From NCBI GenBank assembly GCA_023974075.1, contig CM043797.1:12262178-12326177 (forward strand): a stretch of 64,000 nucleotides of DNA. The letters are read 5' to 3'. Below the pieces are notes generated by a model. It had not been told where the DNA came from and ran no database searches. It saw only the letters and a program-made list of their open reading frames with translations. Positions 1-9,905 of the stretch are shown here, piece after piece (position 1 is the first letter of the stretch; every line of letters starts with the position of its first letter). The stretch comes from Chaenocephalus aceratus. Lineage: Eukaryota; Chordata; Actinopteri; Perciformes; Channichthyidae. The translations under genes were made by a program, and so were the position numbers.

Positions 1-2370
1 CATGCGCGTGACGGTGGTGCCCTTAAAGCCTCAGCCGGCACTGCGCGTGGCGGTGGTGCCTTCACAGACCCGTCAATAATCCGCCTTTTGAGAGATGCCG
101 TAGCTGCTCTTAAAAGGGGAAAAAATTGGCGGGCTGTTGGTTTTATTGATTTTCTTTTCATCTTTTTGAGCTGCGCCCTCGGCCTGAAGCCTGGATGCGT
201 CAGCGGCAAATGTTTTATGACAGAGGAATCAATCAACGTGTGACATGTGTTTGTGCGGACTTGAGTATGGTGTTTAGGCATCTCTCGAGGCGGCGGGAAC
301 ACATTCACGGAGGGAAGAAGGAAGGGCTGTCACGCCGCTCGCTTCTTCTTCCTCAACTGCTGGCCGAAATTCTGGGTTGGCTGAGCCTGAGCTGCAGCCG
401 GAACCGGAGAATTTCTAGGCCAGCTTGCCCTTGTCTCCAGCCTGGGCTGGGGACTCGGGGTGGGCTGCTGCCTCTGCGTCTTCGGTGCTTTAAACCGAGC
501 AGAGTTCGAGGCAGCCTGGGCAGAGGACTGCTGCTGCGAAAGCAGCGGCTGGACCCTTCGAGGGAGTGCCTCGTCCTCCCTCTTTTTCGTCTCACACCTC
601 CTTTGCATGGAGGCGAGAGCGGAGCCGAAAATTCCCTCGGGAACGATGGGCATATCCAGCACATCCTCCTTTTCCCGGTCTGGGAGAGTGGTGAGGTTGA
701 GCCATCTCGCTCTTTCCTGCACCACCATGATCCCCATTACCTTGCCCGTGGCCTGGACGGCGCAGCGTTGGACACGGAGACAAATGTCCGTGACCGCTGC
801 CATCTCTTCCAGAGTGATGTGACCGCTGCCATCTCGCCCCCGGGTTACCCGACAGGTCCTCGCAGAGCTCCGCTTGGTAGGCGGTTAGCAGCGAGGACAC
901 ATTCAGGGCCCTGGCGGACAACGCTGCAGCTTTGTAGGACTTTTTAGTCATTGCTGACTGAAAACGGTCCGACTTTGCTGGCAGCGTGGGGTTCCTGCTT
1001 GGTGACGGGCCCACCTTTGGTAGAAGGTGAGCCGCTACCAGCGGTTCCATGGGCGGCATGTGGAGCAGGCCGAGCTTCTCCATTCCGTCGCAGTCTAGGG
1101 AGGAGGCACCCTGGATTGGGACCTTGTTGCTGAAGGGCCGGTCTCTCCACGAGACCGACACTTCATCCAACATTTCCGGGAAGACCGGGAGGAGTTGCTT
1201 CTTTTTGCCCGCTGCTTGGGGAAGGTGTTTCCCCTCGTAGCGGGACCTGGAGGTCTCCTTGGCCATTTCAGGCCACGGAACGTTGAGTCTGACCGCAGCG
1301 CATTTGCACATGGCCTGCAGGTCCATGCTCAGACCGGGCGAAGCTGGTGCGCTATCGCCCGGGAGAGCAGCACTTGCTTGGTGGAGCGCGGGAAACCGTT
1401 CCCGCGTGTCTTGCCGTCACCGGGTCCCGGCCTGCCAGGGCTTCGGATTCCGGTTCTATAGCCATAGCAGATAGTGAGCCCCAGACCGACACGGAGAGGG
1501 GTTCACTCTCTGTGGCGGACGCCCCATGTCTTGACTGCCGGCCGGCGGGTCCGTGGACATGGGGGGGTCCTGTTCCGACAGGCTAGCTTGTCTTGTTAAC
1601 TGTCGGCGGAGGCTCTTAACGGTGAAGCGGACACAATGTCCGCATGAGCCGGAGTTGTCGATCTCGAACAGGACGAACAGACCTGTCGAGCCACCGAGTC
1701 CCTGACTCCTCTGGTGTGAGGGAGAGGGGCGTCCATCTTGGTTCGCCTCGTGGCGTGGAGAGGGCCCGCTCTCGACAGGTGGGACGGGAGAAAAAGGTAT
1801 TACCACCTTGTCCTTAATCCGGAGAAAAAGGACGGTGTGGGTCTTTTATTCCCGGAGAATACTGACTGGTGTGGCAGTATGCTCCTTTTTAATCCTTTTC
1901 CCCTCCGTGGAGAAGAGAAAAGAAAAAACGTCCTCGCTACCGTGGTGTCGGTAGAGAGGGAACGAGCTAGCAACAGGTGTGCTGCTAGCTTAAAAAAATC
2001 GGACCTACCTTACTTTCCCGGGAAGAGAAGGGCGAGGTCGATTTTAAATACTAACAGCGTTAGTACTATCGTCTTCCTGCGAAGCAGAAGGAGTAGCCGG
2101 CGAGCGCCCGTCGACCGAAATGGGTATTTGGGTTCAGTCTGTGGACAGTGAAGCTTGCCCGGCTACTGTGAGATGTGCTCTGAAGCGAGAAGAGGTGTTT
2201 GAATGACGCATGCGTTGTGGCGCAAGCTACTTATAGGGGGTGATTTCCCCTGACGCTGACGTCAAGATCACCAGCCAATCAGGATTGGTGTAATGAGATT
2301 GATGCTTCTGTTTGCTCCGCGATGAGGCGCATCCCATAGTGAGACATCGAACGGAGTGTTATGAATGAGA
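1..2370 (-). mobile_element. DIRS-like retrotransposon, 5' part (runs off left edge)
   Basis: Seen: minus-strand gag-like frames (330-1806), preceded on that strand by a GC-rich leader and a terminal block (about 1810-2370). I recognise motifs of the terminal block (GACGCTGACGTCA near 2251, CCAGCCAATCAGGATTGGTG near 2272, and a GTGAGACATCGAAC stretch near 2340) as resembling fish DIRS/Ngaro ends. Known: DIRS elements encode gag, RT/RNase H and a tyrosine recombinase between inverted or split repeats. Here the RT and recombinase would lie left of base 1. The boundary near 2370 is an estimate. An imperfect direct repeat (GCGTGACGGTGGTGCC / GCGTGGCGGTGGTGCC) sits at 5-60. Confidence 0.6.
330..1806 (-). 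pseudogene. DIRS-type gag-like protein, broken into three frames
   Basis: Three minus-strand open stretches line up end to end: 1806-1456, 1326-592 and 803-330. The middle one reads FPEMLDEVSVSWRDRPFS, then GLLHMPPMEPLVAAHLLP and LTAYQAELCEDLSG. The last reads VVQERARWLNLTTLPDREK, then VLDMPIVPEGIFGSAL and a basic, Q/P-rich tail. This order and wording match the gag-like ORF1 of fish DIRS/Ngaro elements: capsid-like helices with a conserved VVQER..WLNL block. The break between the second and third frames coincides with a 29-base tandem duplication at 790-835. Stops separate the first and second frames. It is a relic with no catalytic domain, and could not make one continuous protein as written. 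Confidence 0.6.
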
Positions 2371-2724
2371 ACGCTGAGCGTGCACAAGCCACTACATCCA
2401 CTGGAAACCCTCTGTATAAACTGCAGTTCCCAAAGGCCAGGAAGGGCGAGTGCAGAGCAAAACCAGTAAAGACTGACCCCACATTCTGTAAGTGTTTAAA
2501 ATATTTATTATACAACTATTTACAAATATAAAATTAGAAAGAACTTTCAGTTTTTTACATGCATATACTAATCTAAAACACATTTTTTGTTGTGCTTTTT
2601 TTTAACATTGCACAGGCTACGTGGCCAACTTGATGGACCTCATCTTCGACCAAGTCTTTGTGGACCCTGCACCATTATGAGTGACCTGACAGGGAGGAGG
2701 TCATCGCCGGGTATGCTACACGGT
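2371..2724. other. Unassigned spacer, no gene seen
   Basis: AT-rich sequence between the DIRS terminus and the P2RX7-tail-like pseudogene. No ORF, tRNA or clear terminal repeat was recognised. It could hold the 3' UTR and distal end of the pseudogene's element, but no TTAA terminus partner was found. Confidence 0.4.
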
Positions 2725-4046
2725 TCAATTTGGCTGCTGTCTGAACCCAACATTTCGCAGATCAGGAAACTCCCTGCGTATCCTGAGGACAGCGCAGGCC
2801 GGAATCACCACTCTGATCCTGCGTCCAAGGAAGCCCCAGCACCAGCTCACAAAGCTTCTGTAGGCTAGATACCTGTGACGCCTGAAATCATAAAAAAAAA
2901 TATTTAGTGTCATTTATACAAAATACAAGTACATTTAGTTTTTTTTTATGGGTTCAAAGAACCGTTGATTTTGACAATAAAGTTCCGAGTTGATATCAAA
3001 TGTGTCGTGATTATTCATGTTTGGATGGGTAAAGAATATTCTGATTTCAAAAGCATAAGGTTGTGTGTGGACTTTTGTTGTCGTACACATGGGTGTGTTA
3101 TGCCATTGCTTTGTAGTATATAATATAATATAATAGTACATGTACAATGAAAGATTGCATAAAGCCATATACACCAGTATTTATTTCCATGAACAATATT
3201 AGCATTCATTTTACAATTTCAGTCAAAACAAACAAACCACTCACTGCTCTATTTGCCTCAACTGTAGTCCACCATGTTCAGCTCTGTAAATATTCAATGC
3301 ATTCTGCAGGGAGAACACATTTAGTCACACAGGCTCCAATCCAGGATGGTCCACCATACAGGTTACAGAGTCCTCAAGTTCCTGCATCCGTCTTGACACC
3401 TAGTGTGATAAACATATATTGAATGACATGTGAAAAATGTATTCTCTAAACAGACAACTTAGTGAAGCTATCAAAAATGTTACCTGTGGTATCTCCATGC
3501 AGCACACATTCTCCGTTCAGAAGGCATCGTGGCGCAATTTGCACATGTACACCTGTAGAAAGAAGTCAATAACTGAGCTTTTAAAAACACATGAAAATGC
3601 ACACATTGCTGACAACTGAGGTGTTGTTGGAGTTATACTTTTTATCACCCTAAGTTATTGAACTTTCCAACGGTTGTTGCACGATGTTGGAAGAAAAGGA
3701 CTGTAAACTATTAATAAACGCAATGAGGCTATTGTATATATGCTGAAAATATGAATGTCTCCCTTTATAAATATATATATGTATCGCTGTTTTTGCGTTA
3801 CACGCTCTAAGTTATAAACTGTACACATTGCATTCTTGCTAATTAGCCAAAATATGAACGGAATAAGTAGCAAGCATCGTAACAGAGTAAAATAAATAGG
3901 GACAACAGCTTGTCAACTAACCATTCAGAAACGTCCTGCTGCAACCGAGATGTTTGCACCTCCACCAAAACCTCCACTGCTTCAGGGTCAGTCTCTGGAT
4001 CAAATTGATAATATGCTTGAACACATGCATTGCTCTGAGATGACAT
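2725..4046 (-). pseudogene. P2RX7 C-terminal (ballast-like) domain gene, decayed, four exon-like blocks
   Basis: Minus strand, in order: exon-like 1 (4046-3922) opens with ATG and an acidic start MSSQSNACVQAYYQFDPE. Block 2 (3552-3484) gives CTCANCATMPSERRMCAAW. Block 3 (3399-3245) gives LEDSVTCMVDHPGLEPV, then a TGA where the family has Cys, then LNVFSLQNAL. Block 4 (2881-2725) gives YLAYRSFVSWCWGFLGRR, then VVIPACAVLRIRREFP and a stop. Each block is bounded by AG acceptors and GT donors. The CxCxxC, HPG, xLNVxxLQ and FVxWxxGxLGRxxRxVIP pattern is that of the zinc-containing P2RX7 cytoplasmic tail, which in fish also occurs as stand-alone genes. No P2X channel part is present. The premature TGA (3322-3324) and a phase clash between blocks 2 and 3 mark it as non-functional here. 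Confidence 0.62.
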
Positions 4047-4079
4047 ATTTATTACACACTCGTAATCACAGCAAGCATG

Positions 4080-4294
4080 GTAACCTGACTCTCGCCGGCT
4101 CTGCAGGGGGGCGTGGTCAGCTGCTGCTCAGAATTTTCAAAGACAGGCTTGGAATAGAGCGAAAATGAGCGAAACGAGGCATGGCTAAAAAATGATCTGT
4201 TTGGTATTTTGAAAAATAAAATGTATAAATATACCTTATATAGGTATGGTCATACACTATATCATTTAAATATAGCATGATAGGTCTCCTTTAA
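4080..4294. mobile_element. Terminus of a TTAA-type DNA transposon/MITE (one end only)
   Basis: Ends in GCATGATAGGTCTCCTTTAA (4275-4294). From about 4098 it closely matches the right half of the complete MITE at 44257-44745, sharing GGGGGGCGTGGTCAGCTGC and GTTTGGTATTTTGAAAAA. The other end is missing, so this is either truncated or the outer end of a larger element holding the P2RX7-tail-like gene just to its left. Confidence 0.65.
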
Positions 4295-4916
4295 CTGAAC
4301 AAGTGTTTTTAAAAACAAAACAAAAACAAAAACCTGCCATTAAAAGAAACCAAATTCCTTACAAAGTACTTCATATTCTACCAGTTGTTAAGTGTTGCAT
4401 ATGCCAAAAGTGTGTCTAAAAGTATCTTAGTAACACAAGAAAAGACAAAAAAAAGCATTGATGTTAACAAAAACTGGATTGTTCCACTGAAATAATAAAT
4501 AAATAATTTCAAAAAGTGCGTTTAAAAGAAAATGTATTCAGATAAAGTATTTTGTTAGAATATTAAGTCCAAGATGGTTACATTTTACCCCCTAAACCAG
4601 GGGTCTTCAACTAACATTCAACGAGGTCCAGTTAGAGAAAATCTCCCCATGCAAAGGTCCGGAACATCAAAATGTCTAACTTGCTTCATGAATTAGTGTG
4701 ATATATATTGAAGTGACCGGTAGCTTTATCAACGTCTGCATGTAATCAACAACTGACTGCCAATCAAATAAAGTACAATTAAAAAACAACAATATTTATT
4801 GTCAATTAACATTGAACTATACAGTAAATACTGATATGTGTAATGTTCCTCTCGGGCTGCATTTACAAATAAAATAGAGAAAATAAATAAAATAGCTTTT
4901 GAAAATATGTGCATCT

Positions 4917-5303
4917 TAAAGGTGGGGTAGGTAAGTTTGAGAAACCGGCTCGAGATCACTAGAATTTGAAAATACACAACCGGAGAAAATCTGCCACTTC
5001 CTTATAGAGCCCCTCCTCCAACACACACGAACGCGCACATGACCAATGAGGGCACGAGATAAGTTTGTGCCCCGATGGGAGGCTGACAGGCAGGTAGGCT
5101 ATCCAGTTATTTTAGCCGGGCTGGCTAAAATAATTGGTCATGCTTTTTACAGTATTACGGCTTCCACAGATGACATTTTTGTATGGATTTTTTGTCAAAG
5201 CACTTAAGATATTCATTGCTATCGGGATGTTAAGAGCATTCCATGGAATATAACAAAAAGTGTATCTCGAGCCGGTTTCTGAAACTTACCTACCCTACCT
5301 TTA
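4917..5303. mobile_element. MITE, TTAA-type, TIR family GGTAGGGTAGGTAAG
   Basis: About 38-base inverted ends: left TTAAAGGTGGGGTAGGTAAG at 4917, right CTTACCTACCCTACCTTTAA ending at 5303, both extending into an AACCGGCTCGAGAT arm. Non-coding. TTAA at both outer edges fits TTAA-targeting (Kolobok or piggyBac class) elements. Further copies are at 23655-24035 and, as a fragment, at 9267-9375. Confidence 0.85.
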
Positions 5304-5753
5304 AAAGTGCTTAATTTTGGATAAATAAAATAAAGTGTAGAAGCAGCTTGAGAGTCCCTTTTTCTTTGTTAACCGTTTCACATCATGACTTAACTGTTTT
5401 AAAGTTTCTCTTTCTTTCCCTCTTATATTGCAGTCCCTCACTCACTTTTTTAAAATTCAGTATACGAATTGAGCTCGAGCTTGTCCTGCCAGGAGTTTGT
5501 AAATCTGGGCCGACATGGAGTCAGGGCTATTCTCATACACATGCAGGTGCTCATTGGTTACAGTGATGCAAACACAGGTATGGTGAAAAAAGAGAGAACT
5601 ATTCAAAGCAGAAAAAAACCAGCATAATATACCATCTGACAAAGGCCTGTGCTATAATGCTTCAATTAACTGGCTATTCTTTATAATATACTCAGATCAA
5701 TAGGAGACAGAGATGTTAAGTTAAAAATCAAGGGTTTTTATTATTATTTACAG

Positions 5754-5830
5754 CAGGGGTGGGGAACCTTTTTCCTTTCAATTTTTACAACATCCTCCGA
5801 GGGTCGTACAAATTATTGAACTCAACCTCT
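5754..5830. mobile_element. hAT terminal fragment (CAGGGGTGGGGAACC)
   Basis: CAGGGGTGGGGAACC at 5754-5768 followed by CTTTTTCC and GAGGGTCGTAC is a typical fish hAT terminus. No matching right end was found. It lies inside the 4598-6952 composite. Confidence 0.5.
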
Positions 5831-7196
5831 GCTTAAAAAAACTAAAATCACAGCCCATTCATTTGGCCTTTCTTTCATGCTGTGCAAAGAAAAGGAACCT
5901 CTTAATCCAGATATCTCACCATGACTCACATATGCATGCATGTGCACGGTGTGGCATGACCAACAAAACAGAAAGATATGGACACAAGATGTGTGCAAAT
6001 GTATTTAGTATGCTATCCATGTGAACATGATTTAAGTGGGGGGGACCTAACCTCCTCTAGGGGGGTCTGGGGGCATGCTCCCCCGGGAAGATTTTCTTTT
6101 TTAAATATTGAAGTTAAAAGCATCAATCTGGTACACTTTGAGAGCAACATTAAGAGATCTATGGATACATCTCTCAACACCCATATGAAACAGAACTGTA
6201 AGCATATTTTTCTTTTTGGATATTTTACAAATCACTCCCATTTTAAACTCTATTCTTGTTATTTTTAACAACTTTTTTGTTACTGTCATATAGTATTTTA
6301 TACCTGTTTTTAATTTAGTCTCATTAATAACTATATTGATCATATCAAGGTGTGCCTTAACCTCACTGAGCTGAGGTTATTTGAGCCTCTCAGGAGAGAG
6401 CTCTCTTCCACCTGGTTGTAGAAAAGTGCTTTAAATTCGTTAGCATAGCTAGCTAACCAGATGCTAAGAACAACAGATCGCCACTGTGCTTACAACTAAA
6501 GACACAGCCACGCAAACACTGCGGCATGTGTACGGCTCCTTATGGGTATTGCAAGATTTTAAGGGCTGGAGCGGCGTTCCGGTGCTCTCTGTCAGCACTC
6601 CTTTCAGACGAGACATATACCACGTGAAGACACGTTACGCTCGTGTCGTGTTCAAGGAACCTGTCCTTGGCCAGGAAAAACAGGTACTCGCTTGTTTAAT
6701 TATTTTTGCGGTCTAGATTTCTTCTTCTTTTTTGAAGTGAGAAGTTGTAAGTCAGTCAGACTGACGGACTCCCCCCCCCCACCCCCAAAACGGTTCGGTT
6801 CTCCACGAATTACACAAGTCACCCAAATCAGCGTTAAAAAAGCGGGAGGAGCCGAAAAATCCCCTATTAATGTATTGATTATAGCTCCGGGTCCGTATAG
6901 GTCGGCGTCTGGGTCCGGATCCGGACCGAGGTCCGCCTGTTGCCGACCCCTGCCCTAAACCATTTGTATTATATTTTTGTTTTCCTAATAAAGACAGAGT
7001 CACCTGAATTAATTTTGTCTCCATACCTTTTTATTTTTTTACATTTTGTAACAATCTTTAAACATTTGTAGAGAACAAACACTGTGTTTAAAAATGAGTG
7101 TCTTTATGACGTCTCTCACACCGTTGGTAGAAAACACAATGCTTTTCTTTGAGGGGTCCTTAGTTTTAAATGATCTGGTGAGGAGGGTGTGACTTG

Positions 7197-7635
7197 TTAT
7201 GTTGAGTGGGAGGTGGAGTCCTCTGCAAAAGTGAGAGTCTTTTTCACCAGTATAATGTCCATTGATGTCTGACTCTGTTTAAAAAGTTCTTTAAGCTTTG
7301 TAGCTTTTCCATCAATCATTTTCAGCCAAGCAGTCAGAGGCACCCGCAAGGATGTCTGAAAAACCCTGCATGTAGAGTTGAAATACTCCTTATACTTCTT
7401 TGATCTCGCATGCTGTCTGCGTTTCTTTGCTTTTCTTTGCAAATATCTTGTGCACCACTGGTTCCACTATGGTTTCTTGATGCACTATTTCTTCCGATAC
7501 AGTGGTTGCGTGGAGATCTCTGGAAGACACCAGAGTTAACACAGCCCAATCTGTTGAGGTCAATGTCGCTTTAACACTACGGGGTCCATACGTTTCTCCA
7601 TTCTTCAGATTGTAGAAATGCGGTTCATTCACCAT
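7197..7635 (-). other. Unrecognised open frames, possibly an exon or transposon remnant
   Basis: Two overlapping minus-strand frames (7635-7390 and 7442-7197) could be one protein with a frame break near 7440. The first begins MVNEPHFYNLKNGETYGPR. The second is basic, then ends SMDIILVKKTLTFAEDS. I do not recognise the family and assign no function. An AT-rich tract with TTTATT (AATAAA on this strand) lies downstream near 7027. About 24 bases of the upstream sequence (CTTCGGCTGGAGGCGTCTGA at 7697) recur at 9384, on the far side of the L2 insertion. Confidence 0.25.
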
Positions 7636-7736
7636 ATAGTTGAATACATAACCCCAAACATCGCCATTTTTCAGAGACCATTCTTCATGAAGTTCTTCGG
7701 CTGGAGGCGTCTGAACCCGTCACAGATACTGCATTC

Positions 7737-9188
7737 GTTTCTTGATTGGCGCTCCGGACGGATGGCGGTAAGTTGTCACAGTTGTCTCAGGCCACTCCAC
7801 AGAAACTGCTCTCATTGCTGTCACTGATGAACTGCACACTGCTAAAGCAGCCTCCCTCTCCTCTGTCATCATCCTGTTGGACCTGTCTGCTGCATTCGAC
7901 ACGGTGAACCATCAGATCCTCCTTCGCACTCTACAAGAACTTGGAGTTTCAGGCTCTGCACTTTCCCTCCTCACCTCATACCTCAAAGACCGTACCTACA
8001 GGGTAACTTGGAGAGGGTCCGAGTCCGACCCTTGTCAATTAACTACAGGGGTCCCTCAGGGCTCTGTTCTTGGTCCCCTCCTCTTCTCCCTGTACACAAA
8101 CTCGCTCGGATCTGTCATTAGCCCGCATGGTTTTTCATACCACTGCTACGCTGACGACACCCAATTAATTCTGTCCTTTCCCCGCTCAGAGACCCAGGTC
8201 GTCGCACGCATCTCTGCTTGTTGAGCTGACATCTCTCAGTGGATGTCCGCTCATCATCTCAAGCTCAACCTTGACAAAACTGAACTGCTTTTCCTTTCGG
8301 GAAAAGATTGTCCCACTCTTGACCTGACTATCAACATCGGCACCTCTGTTGTTTCCCCGACTCAGACTGCAAGGAATCTGGGTGTGATCCTAGATAACAA
8401 CTTGTCCTTCACTGCAAACATCGCTGCTACAACCCCATACACGCTTTACAACATCAGGAGGATGCGTCCCCAGCTGACCGAAAAAGCCACGCAGGTTCTG
8501 GTCCAGGCTCTAGTCATCTCACGCCTAGACTACTGCAACTCCCTCCTGGCTGGTCTACCTGCATGTGCCATCCGACCTCTGCAGCTCATCCAGAATGCAG
8601 CGGCTCGTCTGGTCTTCAACCTTCCTACATTTTCCCACACCACGCCGCTTCTCCGCTCCCTCCACTGGCTTCCAGTAACTGCTAGAATCCACTTCAAGAC
8701 ACTGGTACTTGCGCACCATGCTGCAAATGGATCCTTCCTACATCCAGGAAATGGTTAAACTGTACACCCCAGCGCGTGCTCTACGCTCTGCATCAACCAA
8801 ACGACTCGCTGCGAGGGGGACCCAAGTTCCCATCAGCAAAAACACGTGGGTTTGCTATCCTGGCTCCAAAATGGTGGAATGAGCTCCCCATTGACATCAG
8901 GACAGCAGAAAGCTTACACACCTTCCGGCGCAGACTGAAAACTCATCTCTTTCGACTCCACCTCGAACGATAGAATTACTAACAAAGAACTGCTAACAGA
9001 GCACTTATATACTAATAAAGGACTGGCTTATCTATAGCCAGTTGAGTAGCACTTGAAATACTTGGCTCTATGAAACCTGATGTACTTATATGATTCTGTT
9101 TTCTTCAAGGTTGTGTCTTCCTGGTCGAATGTACTTATTGTAAGTCGCTTTGGATAAAAGCGTCAGCTAAATGCAATGTAATGTAATG
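7737..9188 (+). mobile_element. 5'-truncated L2-type LINE
   Basis: Begins inside the reverse transcriptase and ends in the L2-like tail GTAAGTCGCTTTGGATAAAA followed by AATGTAATGTAATG, the short ATGTA repeat typical of L2 3' ends. The 5' half (endonuclease, early RT) is missing, as expected from incomplete target-primed reverse transcription. Boundaries are approximate. Confidence 0.85.
7800..8973 (+). pseudogene. L2 reverse transcriptase, C-terminal half, broken
   Basis: Reads LLDLSAAFDTVNHQILL, GVPQGSVLGPLLFSLYTNSL and the catalytic box YADDTQL. Then come thumb and C-terminal parts: AHHLKLNLDKTELLF, ARNLGVILDNNLSF and SRLDYCNSLLAGLP. It ends near ELPIDIRTAESLHTFRRRLK. RT motifs 4 and 5 are present, including the two Asp residues of YADD. 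An in-frame TGA at about 8222 and frame changes near 8755 and 8850 show it is dead. It would copy element RNA into DNA if intact. Confidence 0.88.
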
Positions 9189-9266
9189 GGTTTCCTTGTA
9201 GTTGTGTGAATAAAAAAGACAAAAGATCATGGGGGCAATAGGATATTTTATTATTTCCCTCTTTAC

Positions 9267-9375
9267 GTATTTGAAAGTACACGACCGGGGAAAATCTGCA
9301 ACTTCCTCACAGAGCCCCTCCTTCAACACACATGAACGCGCGCACATGACCAAAAAGGGCACAAGATAAGTTTGT
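9267..9375. mobile_element. Fragment of the 4917-5303 MITE family
   Basis: Shares the internal stretch with GAGCCCCTCC..CAACACACA.GAACGCGC and GGGCACAAGATAAGTTTGTG with the copies at 4.9 and 23.7 kb. Both terminal repeats are missing. Confidence 0.75.
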
Positions 9376-9571
9376 GCACAGATCTTCGGCTGGAGGCGTC
9401 TGAACCCCGCACAGAAAGGTGACTTGATGAGTGGAAATGACTTTCTTTTTATTTAGTTTGAGCGTATTTCTATTGTCACTTAATTCCACCCCCCACTATC
9501 TGCTGGCCTCATAGCCAAAGGAAGGGGTGGAGAAAGGGGGAGAGGCCTGGGCTGGGAAGGGGCGGGGGGCT

Positions 9572-9905
9572 AGACAGTTTCACGCATAACTTCAAAGAGA
9601 CACCTAGATTAACATCAGAGGCTTATAACACACCGTGTGAAATCACACCTGCCTGTTATAACACCTCACATCAAAGGGCAAACATCAAAGGCTAATTAGA
9701 TTATACAACTCTGAGGGGACAGGGGCCAGACAGTCTCACGCATAACTTCAAAGAGACTGCCTTAATCAACACCTAGATTAACATCAGAGGCTTATATCAC
9801 ACCTACCTGTTATAACACCTCACATCAAAGGATTAGACTACAAAGGGGTGTGAGGGGGCTGGGGCCCAGACAACATAACATAACAACATAACTTCAAAGA
9901 GACTA
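9572..9905. repeat. Imperfect tandem repeat, about 150-bp unit
   Basis: Two units share CACGCATAACTTCAAAGAGA, CACCTAGATTAACATCAGAG and CTGTTATAACACCTCACATC: one at about 9577-9680, the other at about 9734-9830. A third partial start (CATAACTTCAAAGAGAC) is at about 9887. Non-coding. Confidence 0.7.

Larger units (their letters stand above)
4598..6952. mobile_element. hAT transposon composite with 8-bp target duplication
   Basis: Left end CAGGGGTCTTCAAC, right end GTTGCCGACCCCTG: inverted ends matching at 12 of 14 positions. They are flanked by the identical octamer CCCTAAAC at 4590-4597 and 6953-6960, the hallmark 8-bp hAT duplication. No transposase is readable inside. The interior holds a complete TTAA-type MITE (4917-5303) and a second hAT-like start at 5754, so it is non-autonomous and has taken later insertions. 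Confidence 0.85.

Noticed and set aside
195..947. 250-codon plus-strand frame
   Set aside because: Antisense shadow of the DIRS gag-like frames, which show family motifs on the minus strand.
9572..9905. CRISPR-like array
   Set aside because: The repeated units are long, diverged and without regular spacers; the genome is vertebrate.
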